DNA from: Anaeramoeba flamelloides
Taxonomy: Eukaryota > Metamonada > Anaeramoebidae
Reading direction: 5' to 3'
Assembly (NCBI GenBank): GCA_027625915.1
Contig: JANTQA010000018.1
Span: forward strand, 224,501 to 288,500
Length of the DNA stretch: 64,000 bases
In this document: in pieces, positions 10,660 to 22,905 of the stretch
Layout: every line of letters begins with the position of its first letter
Numbering within the stretch: position 1 is the stretch's first letter
Notes under the pieces: model-generated
What the model was told of the DNA's origin: nothing
Seen by the model: the letters and a program-made list of their open reading frames with translations, nothing else
Databases searched by the model: none
Position numbers and translations under genes: made by a program

Positions 10660-12700
10660 TCAGACATTTCAGCAACATTTTGTGATTGATGATCATTTTT
10701 TGAAAATTTGAATTATAAAATTCAAAAACAAGAAACTACATTATGAAAACAACTCGTAATGCATAAAATTTGCTTTAATCAACACGATGGCCTGAATTAG
10801 AAGGGTTTTTTCATCTTTTTTTTTTTTCAGAGATCGGTTAAGTCAATGTTGGTTTTTGAAATTAAAATTCTTTAAAAAAGTTTTTTGAATTCATGAATAA
10901 ACCGAACCTCATTGTTCAGTTATTTTTTAAGGATGATTAGGATTTCTCACAATATATTTAAAAAGTTATTTTATAAAGTATGTTTCACATTTTTGTTTCT
11001 TTTTCTTTTGATCTATGAATCTAGATAGTCAGGCTTGTATCAGAATTATCAAAATTAAAAAGCTACTCCCATAAAAGTAATTCAAAACTCTTCAAATAAA
11101 CAGGGGATTTAACAATATCTTGGGAAATAGATCGAAGTAATTTTTTGTAAAAGTTGAGAAAATTGAATAAATCATTTAATCTTTAGTTAAGAAGAAAAAA
11201 GAGCTCTAAATGCTGAATTTATATGTTTAATACTTGAGAATCTCTTATTTTTTCAATTTTTCGTATTTTGTTTTAAAAAAAAGAATTTACCATTTGTGAA
11301 AATTATTTTTGCTTTGTAAAAATATTCCAATAAATTTTTTTTTAGAATTCGAAAAAAATGGCTAATCAAAAATTCATTGCTTTTTGACATAAACCTTTTA
11401 ATTAAAGTCAATTTTTTAAAGACTGTTCCGTCAAATTTAATAGAAAAAATATTCAAAAATTAATTAATTTCCATTCAAGTATTTGAGAAAACTCGATTAA
11501 AACGATAATTCAACCAAAAAGAATAAAAATACTTCATTTGTCTTTTATTTCGCAATAGAAATTTAAAAACAATTATTTTGCCTAATTTTTTTATTTTTGT
11601 AATTTTTAATAAAAGTATTTTTTTTTTATTCTTCAAAACCCTATTTGATCTCAATTGTTATTGTTTGATTCTAATTCGTCAATAAACAATTTCTTTTTCC
11701 AATTAATAAATCAAAACAAATTGTTTATGAAATAAATCAAAATTTGTAAAAAGACTAAAAAACTTAATTTTTGAATGAAGAATAAATTATTTTTTCCAAA
11801 TAATCAAGAATGGAACTTTAAAGAGAACATAAATCAGTTTATTTCCTGAAACAGAATCTCGAGAGTGATTCATGAATGAAACTTTTTCTGGTGGTAAATT
11901 TGACAATTTGTATTTCCTTCGAGAAGAAGACAAATTGGTTTATTTATTTGAAAACAAGGTATCAATTTTCAACCAATTGAAATTTTACCCGATTATATCG
12001 AATTTCAGCAATTATATGAAAATTTTGATCATAATAAAAGTAAGGAATATTAATTGTTTATATTGATTTGTCAAGAAATCTTCATTTAAAAACAGAAATT
12101 TTTTTTTTCCGTTTTTTTTTTGGTAATTCATAATAAATCATAATTCCATTGAGAAATGTTCTTTTTAACGAAAAGACTATCCAACCTTCAACCTAGACTT
12201 TTTTTAATCAAAATATTATCGAAATAGTTCCATAAAAAAAAGTTTATCATGTATATAAAAGTGGAAATTGAATAGGTTCTAAATAGTTAAAGTTCTTGTT
12301 ACTTTCCATCAAAATGTTGAATGATATGTTACATTTTAATTTTATAATTTCCAAAATGATTTGAATAATACAAAACCAAAACAACAACATGTTCAAGATT
12401 AATGTTTTGAACATTTAACTTAATCATTCTTGAATTCGTTTTAAAAGTCAAATAAATATATTCTAATTCATAATTTTTTCAATTATTTAATTTCAAATAA
12501 TTCTTTTTATTAACGTTTTTATTATTTTTTCTGCTAACAAAGAAGATAAACAAGTAAAACAAAAGAAATGAATATTCAACTATTAAATTTCTTTTTTAAT
12601 ATTTCTCTGTTTAACACAAATTAGTAAGATCTTTATTTTTTTAAAAACATAATATGAATCTATATAATCTAAAAAACCCTTTTTTTTAAAAATAATTCCA
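10660..12700. other. Intergenic sequence upstream of the surface-protein gene
   Basis: No repeat or RNA was recognised. This stretch should hold the promoter and the missing first exon(s) of the gene that follows. Candidate starts at 11872 (followed by TCTGGTG|GTAAAT) and 12568 (Leu/Phe-rich) were inspected, and neither could be spliced convincingly with a signal peptide. Confidence 0.4.
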
Positions 12701-12728
12701 TTTTTTTGAAAAAATCTACAAACAATAG

Positions 12729-15700
12729 TTTCCTCTGATTGTTTAACAAAGGAAGGAGACCAGTTTCATGTAAACTATGGCACAGCTTTGGATCAAACTA
12801 ATATTCAGGTTGAACTGTTATCTGGAAAGCAACAAATATATGTATTTGAAAGTGACTCATTAGGTAAATATTTTTCAAGATATTCACATTCTCTTATATT
12901 ACACTTTTCAAAAAGTGATGAGCAAAAGTTTTCTAAAGTGTTGCCCAAACTTGTGTAGCTCACCCATTGAACCAATTTAAGCAACACTTTTTAAAACTTT
13001 TATTCATTGGTTTTTTTTTCAAACAAAATTCTCGAAATAAGAAGTAATAAAAAAAATTAATATACAAAATTTTATCAAACATAAAAAAAAAATAATAATT
13101 TATTTCTCTGTAGATGGTGATGGTTCTGGTATTTTCTTTCGAATGTTTCAATCTGATGGTACACTTCTCACAATTGATGAAGATTTTCAAGTGAATACAA
13201 ATACCGTTGGAGATCAAACCCAACCCCGAATAGCTGTCTTTGATAATGATGATTTCATTATTGTATGGCAATCTACACATACTGGTTCATCAAAGATAAT
13301 GATGAGAAGGTTTGATCAAGATGGTGTACCAATTGATGCTGATGATATAGTCGTAACGGGGGGCACCGATGTCTATACAGAACCCTGTGTCGTAATATTA
13401 GCTGATCTGAATAATCGTTTTATTATTAGCTGGTCTGAAACTGAAGTATCCACAACCAAAACAAGTGTTTATGCAAAAGTTTTGGAAAAAAATTTGGACG
13501 TGATCCGATCAAATTTTGTAGTGTCGACACAAAATGATAACGATAGGTATTCGCATATGGCTGCGTTAGAATATGGGACGTGGATTATTGTTTGGGAAGA
13601 AGTCGAAGTTGATCAATCCGATGTAATGGGTCGAATATTCGATAGCTGGGGATTCCCACTCACAGATGCGGAGAGAATAAATAAGGAAAAAGGCGATAGC
13701 CAAATGTCACCACAAGTTGCTTCTTTCTATAGAGGTACGCAATACATTGTCGTTTTTGAATCCGAAGTTGATTCCTCTGGTGTAGACATCTATTTCAGAA
13801 TCTTTGATAGATTTGGCAACTCCAAAACAGCAGTCGATCGACGCGCTAATGTGTATTCCCCCAACGACCAACTAGACCCCAAAATTGAAATATTAACTGA
13901 TGATAGATTTATCATTACATGGAGTAGTGTTGATCAAGGTAAATATTCTCTTCTAAAGCCTACTTTCCAAATTTTGCAAACATTTTGTTTTTTTTTTATA
14001 ATTCATGTGTATTAAAGTGTAACACTTTAATTCAAGTCGTTTTATTAAAGAGTGACATTCAAATTTTTTGAAACAAATCAAATCAAAATCTTCAATTGAA
14101 GACAGTTTAGCCAAAAATGTTTTGTACTTAATTCTTCATTTTGTCTCTGATACATTTAATTTTTATTTATCAATTGATCTAATTTTTCATTTCCATTAAT
14201 TTTGCTGAATTAAAAAGTATTTTGAACTTTTTTTCATTGTTTCACATGTTTTCCAATTAGTTTTGGAAATATTTCCAATTAGTTTTCATATGTTTTCCAA
14301 TTAGTCTCGAAATATTTCCAATTAGTTTTCGAAATTCGTCAGGTGAAATTGAAAAGAAATAGATTTCATTTCGAGAAAATTTTTTGCAAAAACTGAAATC
14401 TTTTAAAAATGAATAATTCATTTCTCTAATATTGATTAATGAAGTTGTTTATCGAAGTTAAATTGTATCCTTAGTGAAAATAATTACTCTATCTTCTTTA
14501 GCAAATAAGAAAAAACAAAAGAAGTGTTACTATTCCCTTAAAGGATTGAAAAATTTTTTTAAAATCGACTGGAATGGCTGTATTTGAAACAATTTAAATA
14601 TTCTAATTTCAATCAAATTGTTCTGTAATGTTTGATTTTGGTTTCCTATTCTTTTGAATCATTATAGATGATCCTGGACAAAGTAATCAAGGTATTTATT
14701 CAAGAATTTTTGATCCTGAGGGCTACCCCATCTCTGGAGACACACTAATCAATACTGATGTGAATGGCGATCAAAAGAGACCATCGATGAAGTCCTTTGA
14801 ATCACAACTCTATGTTGCATGGGAAAGTGATCATGATTCAGTTGGAGACGAGGGCTTTGGTATCTATGCACAGCTTTTACAATTGTACAATAGCCCCTCT
14901 GTCCAATATTCTTTGGAAGATCAAACAGCATACTCCACAGACCATTTTGAATATATTTACACTGAAGGGTCATTTTTAGGAAGTTATTTGACCCTCGAGG
15001 CCACATTATCCAACAACAAACCACTGCCCGGATGGTTGGACTTTTGGTCTAGTGAAAGAAAATCCAATGGCACAGTTCCAAGCCAATGTGATGAAGATAT
15101 TGAAATTAAAGTGTCTGCAACAGATTTGTGCGACGAAGAAATTTATGACACGTTTCTACTTTCAATTTTCAACCGCGATCCGATCGAAAATAGGAAGGTA
15201 TCTGATCAGTCACTAAATTCAAATACAGAGACAATCATTGAAATTGCAACCGATACATTTACTGATCCCGAAGGTGATGATTTGACATTGGAATCCATGT
15301 TTGAAAGTGGGGAGAGCCTCCCGGATTGGATACAATTTTCTTCCAACAACTATCAATACAACATCAGTGTGCCACCGGATCAATGCTCTGATAAATGGGA
15401 GATCAAGATCCGTGCAACCGACACATGCGATAATGTGGTTGAGACGGAATGGTATTTGTCACTCATCAATAATGCTCCTACTGCAAACAAGCCATTGGTC
15501 GATCAAAGGGTCGATGCAAACACTGAATTAAGCTATATTTTTGATGAAGAATCCTTCCTTGATCCTGAGGGAGTCTTGCTGCAATACACTGCGTTAAAAT
15601 CTGACGATTCGCTCTTACCAGATTGGTTGACATTTGAGGATCAAAATCGAAAATTCGTAGGCACACCTCCCGCTGGTAACTGTGACGAGTATTTTGATGT

Positions 15701-16559
15701 CAAGGTTACAGCTATTGATTGCTGCGACCAAAAAGTTGAAGATGTGTTCAGGATCAGCATTAATAATTTACACCCTTACACTAACAACCCTTTGGTTGAT
15801 CAAATTGCCAACTCAACACACGATTTCGAGTACATTTTTGAAGCAGACTCATTTATTGATCACGAGAATATTGCTCTGGAATATTCTGCATACTTAGATG
15901 ACGACTCGTTGTTACCAGATTGGCTAAATTTCGTGAAAAGCGAAAGAAGGTTTTATGGCGCAGTGCCCAACCAGTGTAACGAAAATATTCGTGTCAAAGT
16001 ATATGTTCGCGACAACTGCGAACAAGAAACTCTGGATGCATATACACTCTCAATACAGAATTTGCATCCTTATTTGAACGAAGAGCTCGCAGATCACCAA
16101 TTGACTGAAAAAGCCGAATTTGAAATAATCATCCCTGATGACGCCTTTATTGACCCTGAAAATAATACTTTGGCATACTCTGCCAAATTAATTAACGGTG
16201 ATGACGAAAATCTTCCAAATTGGCTTGATTTCGATCCTCAAACAAAAACGTTCTCGGGTGAAACTGAAAAAACAGAAAGCGATGAGGAGTATATTATTGA
16301 AGTGACAGCAACAGACAACTGCCAAAACTCATTTGCCTCGCAATTCAAAATAAACATTGAAGGTAACCCTGTTGAAAAAAAATCCAATACGGGATCAATT
16401 GTTGGCGGTGTGCTTGGAGGAACAGCTTTTATTGCCTTAATTGTTGGTGGTGTCGTACTTGTTCGAAAAAAAAAAGGAAATGGCAAAATAACGGGTGACA
16501 ATGATGATGTTGATGATGATAATGTGGATGAAGACGATGAGAAGGATAGTGAACTTTAA
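12729..16559 (+). CDS. Type I membrane protein with N-terminal beta-repeat region and five dystroglycan-type cadherin-like repeats
   Basis: At least three exons: 12729-12863, 13114-13938 and 14668-16559. Both introns (250 and 729 nt) are phase 1, split G|GTAAAT...TAG|AT, and restore one frame across each junction. The 5' end is not resolved; no ATG or signal peptide lies in the first exon seen. The N-terminal half repeats a unit of about 55-60 residues around DFQVNT..GDQ, VVWQS and IF.RIFD..G, like bacterial-style beta-repeat proteins. Then come five repeats of about 95 residues (from about 14905, 15200, 15490, 15790 and 16085). Each has F.DPE, LPDWL.F and ATD.C words typical of dystroglycan-type cadherin-like (He_PIG) domains. 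A transmembrane helix lies at about 16398-16460, then a basic stop-transfer KKKG and an acidic Asp-rich tail. It is likely a calcium-dependent surface adhesion protein. Confidence 0.85.
14236..14336 (+). repeat. Short direct repeats in intron 2
   Basis: TTTCCAATTAGTTT or a near variant occurs four to five times, separated by GAAATA/TCATATG. It lies inside the 729-nt intron of the surface-protein gene and is probably a local duplication. Confidence 0.6.
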
Positions 16560-17927
16560 TTGAAAAAGATTTTGAATTTTTGATTTGTTTTGTTTTTTTG
16601 ATTTTTTGATTTTTGTAAAATAAGTTTTATATTTTTTTATTTGTTTTTTTTTTTATTATTTCCTTTTATGGTTTCCTTTTCGTATTATTTCTCGCCTATT
16701 GGCCTTGGTGTTGACCAATACATTTAACATAAAGAATTTATACTATTATTATTTTTTTATTATTGTTATTGTTAATTGTTTTCTTTTAATTTAATGAAAA
16801 AATTTCCAAAAATAGAAAAGCACACTTTTGAATTGGGAACTTTTACAGAAAATGAAAATGAAATTGAAACTTCAATTCAAAAAGATGTAAAATATTAATT
16901 TGATAAATTCGGTTATATATTATTTTATTCCCAATTGAATCAACAAATACACATTACTCCTCATATTTAGTATTGAGATTTGGAAAGTTCTTTTCTTGGA
17001 TCTCAGATCTCAAAAAGAACATAAATTTTCAACAAATTTTTGGGGGCTTTCTTCAAAGCTATACATCTGTAGATTTTTGACATTATAAGATTTTTTTCAG
17101 GATGGTGATATGGAGTTTATGAACACATGAACCTGGTGAGCATCCATTCCCACCAAGTTTATTTATTTTTTGGTCAAATTAATAATTGAATACATTGGCT
17201 TTACAAATATCAATCATTTTAGATCAGGATTCAAAATAAGTCATAATAAATGAAGAGTCACGCTTCATGAAACATACTTTACACCTTTGGTGATTTTGAG
17301 TAAAAAAAATTTAAAATTGTTGACAAAAATCCAAACAATCGACAAGTGTCTCAAATCTAGAGATGTCTAAGCTATTTCCAATAAAGTTGGGCAAATTTAT
17401 TTTAAAATATATCTTTTAAACCCAATCTTAAAAAAAGTATTTAAATTTCCAAAATCATTAACTACCATTTATCGATTCTTGATAATAATTCAATTTGTTT
17501 CTTAGTATTGTATTACATAAATATAATATATTAAAATTTCTCTTCTCGGTTTGATCTGATATTTTTTAGGGGTGAAAATTTGTGTTTATTATTTTCTTTT
17601 TGATTGAAAAAACCGTTTTCAAAACTTGTTTAATCTCAACAAATTTTCAAATAGAATTGAAAACACATAACTGCATTTTATTGTTTAAAAAATCGTTTGT
17701 ACCATTTCAAATTTTCAGTTTTTTATTGAAATTGTTCGTACATTGTTTTCACCAAAAAAATGTGTTATTTTTTTTTTTATTTTTGAGAAATAGTTCAAAG
17801 AATAAATTTTTAAATAAATACATTAGTCATTTATTCAATTGGTATTAATATTAAACTTAATTTGATAATGTTGATTAATGAATACACTAACAAAGATTAT
17901 TTTTTATGAAAAGTAAAAAAAAATGCC
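16560..17927. other. Intergenic sequence
   Basis: T-rich 3' flank of the surface-protein gene followed by AT-rich sequence. The Phe/Ile-rich frame at 17582-17848 has low-complexity composition and is not credible. Nothing else was recognised. Confidence 0.4.
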
Positions 17928-18801
17928 TCACTTTTTTGGAAATACCTTAGATTTGACGAAAATCCCCAATTTTTTTTCATTTTCTTCAAGCAAATCTAAT
18001 ACTCTTTCTGATAACTTTGGTTCCTTTGGTTCCTTTGGTTCATTTGGTTCATTTGGTTCATTTGGTTCATTTGGTTCATTTGGAACTTGAGAATATTGTA
18101 AAATTTCTTTTCAAATTTTTTCTTTCTTATTACTTCAGCTTCTATTCATCAGAATTCAATTGCTCAAGATTTTTATGAATTCTTTGAATGTGATCCTGTG
18201 TGTATTGTTTTTGTTCTTGTAGTAAAATGATCCATCTTAGCTCTTTCGAATTGTTTATCGATCCTTTTGTTTTGTTCTTTGAAAAGTTCATTTTGCTCCT
18301 TGGTTTGTTTGTTTTTTGATCGATAAGTTCATTTTATTTGTCGATTTGTTGGTTTTGTTCTTTTATTTGTTCGTTTTGTTTATCTATTTGAAGGTTTTTC
18401 ATGTAAATTTCTTGGGTTTGGTTGTCTTTTTCTTGGGTTTGTTCTTTGATTTCATTTAATAAAAAGTTTTTTAATTGAATATTTTCTTTTTCTTTTTCTG
18501 TTAGATTTGTGTTTTTATTGTAAAATTGTTTTTCTTATTTCTCATTTGGATTTCGAATTTTAATTTTCAGACGACATTTTTGGTTAAGTTTCAAAAGATA
18601 TTTTTCCATTTCCTGAAGCTCATCTTTCTAGTTTGTTTCTTTTTTCTTTCATAGCACCGAGTTCTTCTTCTAGCTTGCTTCTTTTTTCTTTCCTTTTGTC
18701 AGGTTCCTTCTTCATTTCATCATTTCTTCTTCAAGATTGGCTCTTTTTTGTTCCATTTGTTTTTCTCGTTCAATTTCCTTATGTTTTTGTTTTGGATTCA
18801 T
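17928..18801 (-). pseudogene. Decayed coiled-coil protein gene with EPN/EPK repeats
   Basis: An ATG at 18801 opens MNPKQKHKEIEREKQMEQKR and soon meets a stop. Adjacent frames continue the same style of Glu/Lys/Gln coiled coil (MKKEPDKRKEKRSKLEEEL; EQIKEQTQEKDNQTQEI; QNEQIKEQNQQIDK). The last part is a tandem EPN/EPK repeat followed by LSERVLDLLEENEKKLGIF and a stop at 17928-17930. Several frame breaks separate these blocks, so the gene looks inactivated. It was probably a cytoplasmic coiled-coil protein. Unrecorded introns could explain some, but not all, of the interruptions. Confidence 0.55.
18008..18084 (-). repeat. 9-bp tandem repeat (TTTGGTTCA)n
   Basis: About eight units of TTTGGTTC(A/C) in tandem. 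On the minus strand they encode Glu-Pro-Asn, then Glu-Pro-Lys, tripeptides near the C terminus of the coiled-coil pseudogene. The nine-base period keeps the coding frame. Confidence 0.85.
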
Positions 18802-20719
18802 AACCAATTGATTGCTTTTTTTTCTTTTGATTTCTTTGTTTGTTTTTTAATTTCTCTTTTTTTTTTGTTTGATTTCTTTGTTTGGATTTATTGTTGATTG
18901 AATGCTTTTTAAAAAATTGTTTAAACAAATTTAACTAGTAACAAAAAGGAAAAAATAATAACAAAGAAATAAAAAATGAAAATCTGATAACCACGAAATC
19001 ACCAAAATGGCAGAAACCAATTCAAATTGTTTCTGTTGCTTCGAATTTGAAATATTGAAAATAAAGGTTATTTTTGGGACAAATTATTATTAGACTCAAT
19101 CTATTTCAAAGAAACAATTGCACCGATAATAGATAAACAAACTTTTTCTTTTTTTTAAGGATGGATCTTGTGATCTCGATCAAAAAAGCATATTATATGA
19201 GACAAAGAGACAAGAATTGTTCAGGTTTCACAATTTACACACAAATTACTCAAAAACATCAATAAAAGAAAAAAGTATGATGTGAAAAATGTGTTTTTTT
19301 TTCCTATTTGAGAATTCAAATGGCTACAACACTAACTATTACTTCTTCAATTTTGTTTTTTTATTTATTTAATCATTTTGAAGTTGGTTAGGATTGTAAT
19401 TTTAATCCAAACAAAGCTTTGATAAATATTATTGAGACAGACTGTCACAATATAAAGAATTGAGAATTTTAAATTTTTTGAGAAGTATATGATCTCTATT
19501 ACACAACATGATCATGATTTAAGAAAGTAAGTAAATTTTACAATTTTGAAAAATTTTAATTGTGTGAACATTACGAAAAAAGATTTTTAGAGTGCTACCG
19601 TATATTGAAACTTTGGAACCAAAACACCGTCCACTAGTCTATTCGTGAAAAGAAAGTGAACCCAAAGTAATTCAGAGTTGAATTGGAAATTTTTCAATTT
19701 TTTGAAAATTTTTTTTGATGAATTTTTTGAGATATATTAAACTTGGTTTTGGATTACGAAATCTGTTTATACTAATTAGTATAATTAATCAAAGAGTAAA
19801 TCCAAAAAAATAGACTACTGAAGGTGTGTATTTTGAAACAAATATTTTCTTTAAGAAGACCAAACACTAAAAGATCACCATTCCAAATAAATTTGTTGAA
19901 ATCAAGAATGAAAAAAAAAAATCGATAAAAGCCTATTTTGGAACATTAGTTTTCTTTATCTTCTTAGTTTGCATGAATAAAAACTATTTTTTTCTTAAAT
20001 TTCTCACCCAATTACTATTTATTATTATTTTAAAAAACCTTTTCTGACAAATTGGCTTTCAAAATTCAATTTTAAAATATTTTTCTCAAAAAAAGCCGAA
20101 ACAAGGAATACTATTTTCAAAAATTAAAATAAATGAGTTGAATTTTTGGAATCAAAAAATAGTTACAAAAGATTCAAATCAAAATAATTGAGAAATTCAA
20201 TAACAAATTTCAATCAGATTCAGAATTTTTTTGAGTTCTCATTTTAATGGAAAATAAATAATTATAAAATCCAAAGAATTTGTCCAATAAACCCTTATTC
20301 TCAAGAAGAATCAAAAAATCTCTGATTTTCTGAACCCAAACTAGAATTAGATGACATAAATAAAAATAGGAATTAAAAATTCATTTTGGTAATTCTTTCG
20401 AAATAAACAGTAATTTATTAATCAAAAATTTTCCAAACATAATTATTTTCATAAAGAATTAAAAATAAAACCAAATAAAGAATAAGTAATTGTGTAAAAT
20501 GTTATAGATAAGATCAAGTAATAAATGATTTTTATTTATTTTTTTTTGATCAATTTTTTCATTTTTTTGATTTGAGTTTTTTTTTTGGTATTAAAATATC
20601 TTATACTAGGATAACTGACACTCTAGTATTTATGAAAATATCAATGTATTTTGGCTAAAGAAATGATTTGAATAATTCAGTTTCACATAAATGGTGGCAC
20701 TCAAAAAATGAAAAATGTA
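18802..20719. other. Intergenic AT-rich sequence
   Basis: No gene, RNA or repeat family was recognised in this 1.9-kb stretch. Its first part still has KEIKRKK-like coding bias on the minus strand and may belong to the pseudogene. Confidence 0.4.
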
Positions 20720-22240
20720 CTTACTCCCTTAAAAATAAAAACTGGCTAATTTTCTCAAAAGATACTCAAATGAAAATTCCACAAAAACTTTCCTACAACT
20801 CAAACTCAACCCGAATTTCATTGAAACAACCAATTGTGCTTTGAGAGAAACCTTCCAATCAAAAAAAAATTTTATCAAAAAATCATTAAAAATGTTTATT
20901 TCGTTTGGCATGGATGATGTTGTTACACAAACAATTTGAGGAGACACATTCCTCTTAGTCATGACTGGGAGATTTAATTCAAGGAAAAACCAAAAGAACC
21001 AAAACAATAAAAAAAGTTGAAAATCACACTTCCTTTGTAATAATTATTATAGTCGCATCTAATACTACTACGAAAATTTATAAGAAGACCTGAAATGTTT
21101 TTTCTATTCTGAAATGTTATTTTGTATGAATCACCGTAAAAGCGTTATTAGCGCTCATCGTAAACCATAATCTTGTATATTAGAAGATTAAAAATAAATT
21201 ATCCATTTTTTGGTTTTTGAAACCGATAAACAAATTCATTAAAAAAATTTGCCTTAATGTGGATCTTCAATTTCTAAAATTGTTAAAATCTCTGATTTAA
21301 ATACTGAGAAATTCAAATATTTTGTAGAATTTTTTTGTTCAATTTAAGATTTTATAATCTCAGATCTGCACTTTTAAAACAACTCAACAAAAAGAATTTT
21401 TGAAAGACCAACCAATTTTAAAAAGTTTTTTCACAGTTAAAAGAATAAAATGCTTTCTTCAAAGCTTTTGTAAACAACAATTGTAAACAGTTTTTTAAAA
21501 TGGAAAATGAAGTAATAATTTTCAGTTATTTCTTGGAATATATCAGTATTGAAAAAAACAAAGATCGAAAAATACAATCAATTTTCTGTGATTTCTGTGA
21601 TTTCAATACTTTTGAAAATTTAATTTTAGTCTTGGTTTTTACATAAAAAATAACTCAAATGAAGAGAAGGTGAAAATTTTATATTAAGATAGAAATTGAA
21701 TTCTCTATTTCTAAAAACACTACTTTATGATCGATAACCAATTTCTATGTCTAATTATTTTTTCATACTACTGATGGAACTATTGGATGGTTTGTGGAAA
21801 TAGTGTAACAATTCAAAGTAACTCAATGATCACAAATAAGTGATAATACAATCATTTAGCCTAAAAGTATTTTGGTTGAGAGAGTGTTTTTAAAGTTAAA
21901 AAATCATGTTTATTTCTTTTTTTTTTATTTTCGTGTTCCTTAACAAAGTGTATGAGTTTACGTATCTCAAAATTTCAATTTCATTTTTCCATAAAAAAAA
22001 TGAAGAAAAATAATTGTTTGATCCAAATTGTAAAATATTTCCAAGATCACAACTTTATCTTTGTAATAAGATTGAATTAAAACCTGTTGAGACAAATTGT
22101 TCAATGGCAAATGCAGTCCTTAAAATACCAAAAATAAATGAAAATCATAACAATTTTTTAATTGCGAATTCTATTAGTAAAATTGTTGTAAATCTTTCCA
22201 TTTTAATAAATCAAAATCCTTTTTTTTTTTTTTTTATTGG
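20720..22240 (-). repeat. Dispersed repeat R1, copy 2 (inverted)
   Basis: Inverted copy of 5880-7200. The best-preserved coding remnant runs on the minus strand from an ATG at about 20962 (MTKRNVSPQIVCVTT... FFFDW) to about 20729. The opposite end carries LFDPNCKIFPRSQLYL at about 22014 on the plus strand, also shared with copy 1. The R1 block is abutted on its right by a T-run and a hairpin cluster. Function is unknown and it is probably a dead transposon. Confidence 0.5.
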
Positions 22241-22905
22241 TTGAAGGGAGTGATCAAAGATCTTCTTACAGCCCTTAGATTTTTTTTAATTTTTGAAATA
22301 AACTGAAAATTTAATAAATATTCGGTTTATTTCTGAAATTACAAAAAACCGAGGTACTTCAGGTTAGGTTTTCCAGAATTTAAAAGAATTGAGTTAAATC
22401 GAAGATTTTACTCAATTCTTTTGAATTCTGGAAAATCACCGTTAGCTTTTTTTTAATTTGAGAAATAAATTGAAAATTTGAAAAATTTTCTTTTAATTTT
22501 AAAAATTAAAAAAAAGCTCCTTTAGGTTTTCTTGAGTTTTCTGTTTATTTATAAAATCAATAGGTTTTTTGAGGTTTTCTATTTTATTCTGAAATTCAAT
22601 ATATTTTCGTTAAGTTTTTTAGAGTTTTCGAAATAAACCGAAAATTTATTGAAATTTTCGGTTTATTTCAATAAGTAAAAAAACCTAGAACACTTCACAG
22701 ATAAAATAGAAAACCTCAAGAAAACGGCACTTCCAACTTAATAAAATAGTAAATCTCAAGAATAGTGCCGTTAGGTTTTTTTTTAATTTTAGAAAAACTT
22801 TTGTAAATTTCAAAAATTTTCAATTTATTACTACAATTAAAAAAAACCTAGGCACTCTACAGCACTCTACGGCACTTGACGGCACTCACTCTGATTACTA
22901 ATGGT
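22216..22905 (-). mobile_element. Hairpin-cluster element with A-tail (H2)
   Basis: At least five palindromes in about 640 bp. The clearest is at 22630-22669: two perfect 18-bp arms (GAAATAAACCGAAAATTT and its complement) around a 4-nt loop. Another, at about 22366-22437, has 32-bp arms (TTTTCCAGAATTTAAAAG...) and a 3-nt loop. CTAGG, TTAGG and GGCACT words mark hairpin borders, with four GCACT words at 22853-22886. On the minus strand the block ends ...CACTCCCTTCAACCAAT followed by an A-tail (T's at about 22219-22234), suggesting an RNA-mediated insertion. No protein is encoded. Confidence 0.6.

Noticed and set aside
11872-12066. 64-codon frame as first exon of the surface protein
   Set aside because: A GTAAAT donor exists, but there is no signal peptide and no homology-based support; left unassigned.
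12568-12624. MNIQLLNFFFNISLFNTN as a signal-peptide exon for the surface protein
   Set aside because: Its GTAAGA donor gives a phase that no nearby acceptor can match in the next exon.
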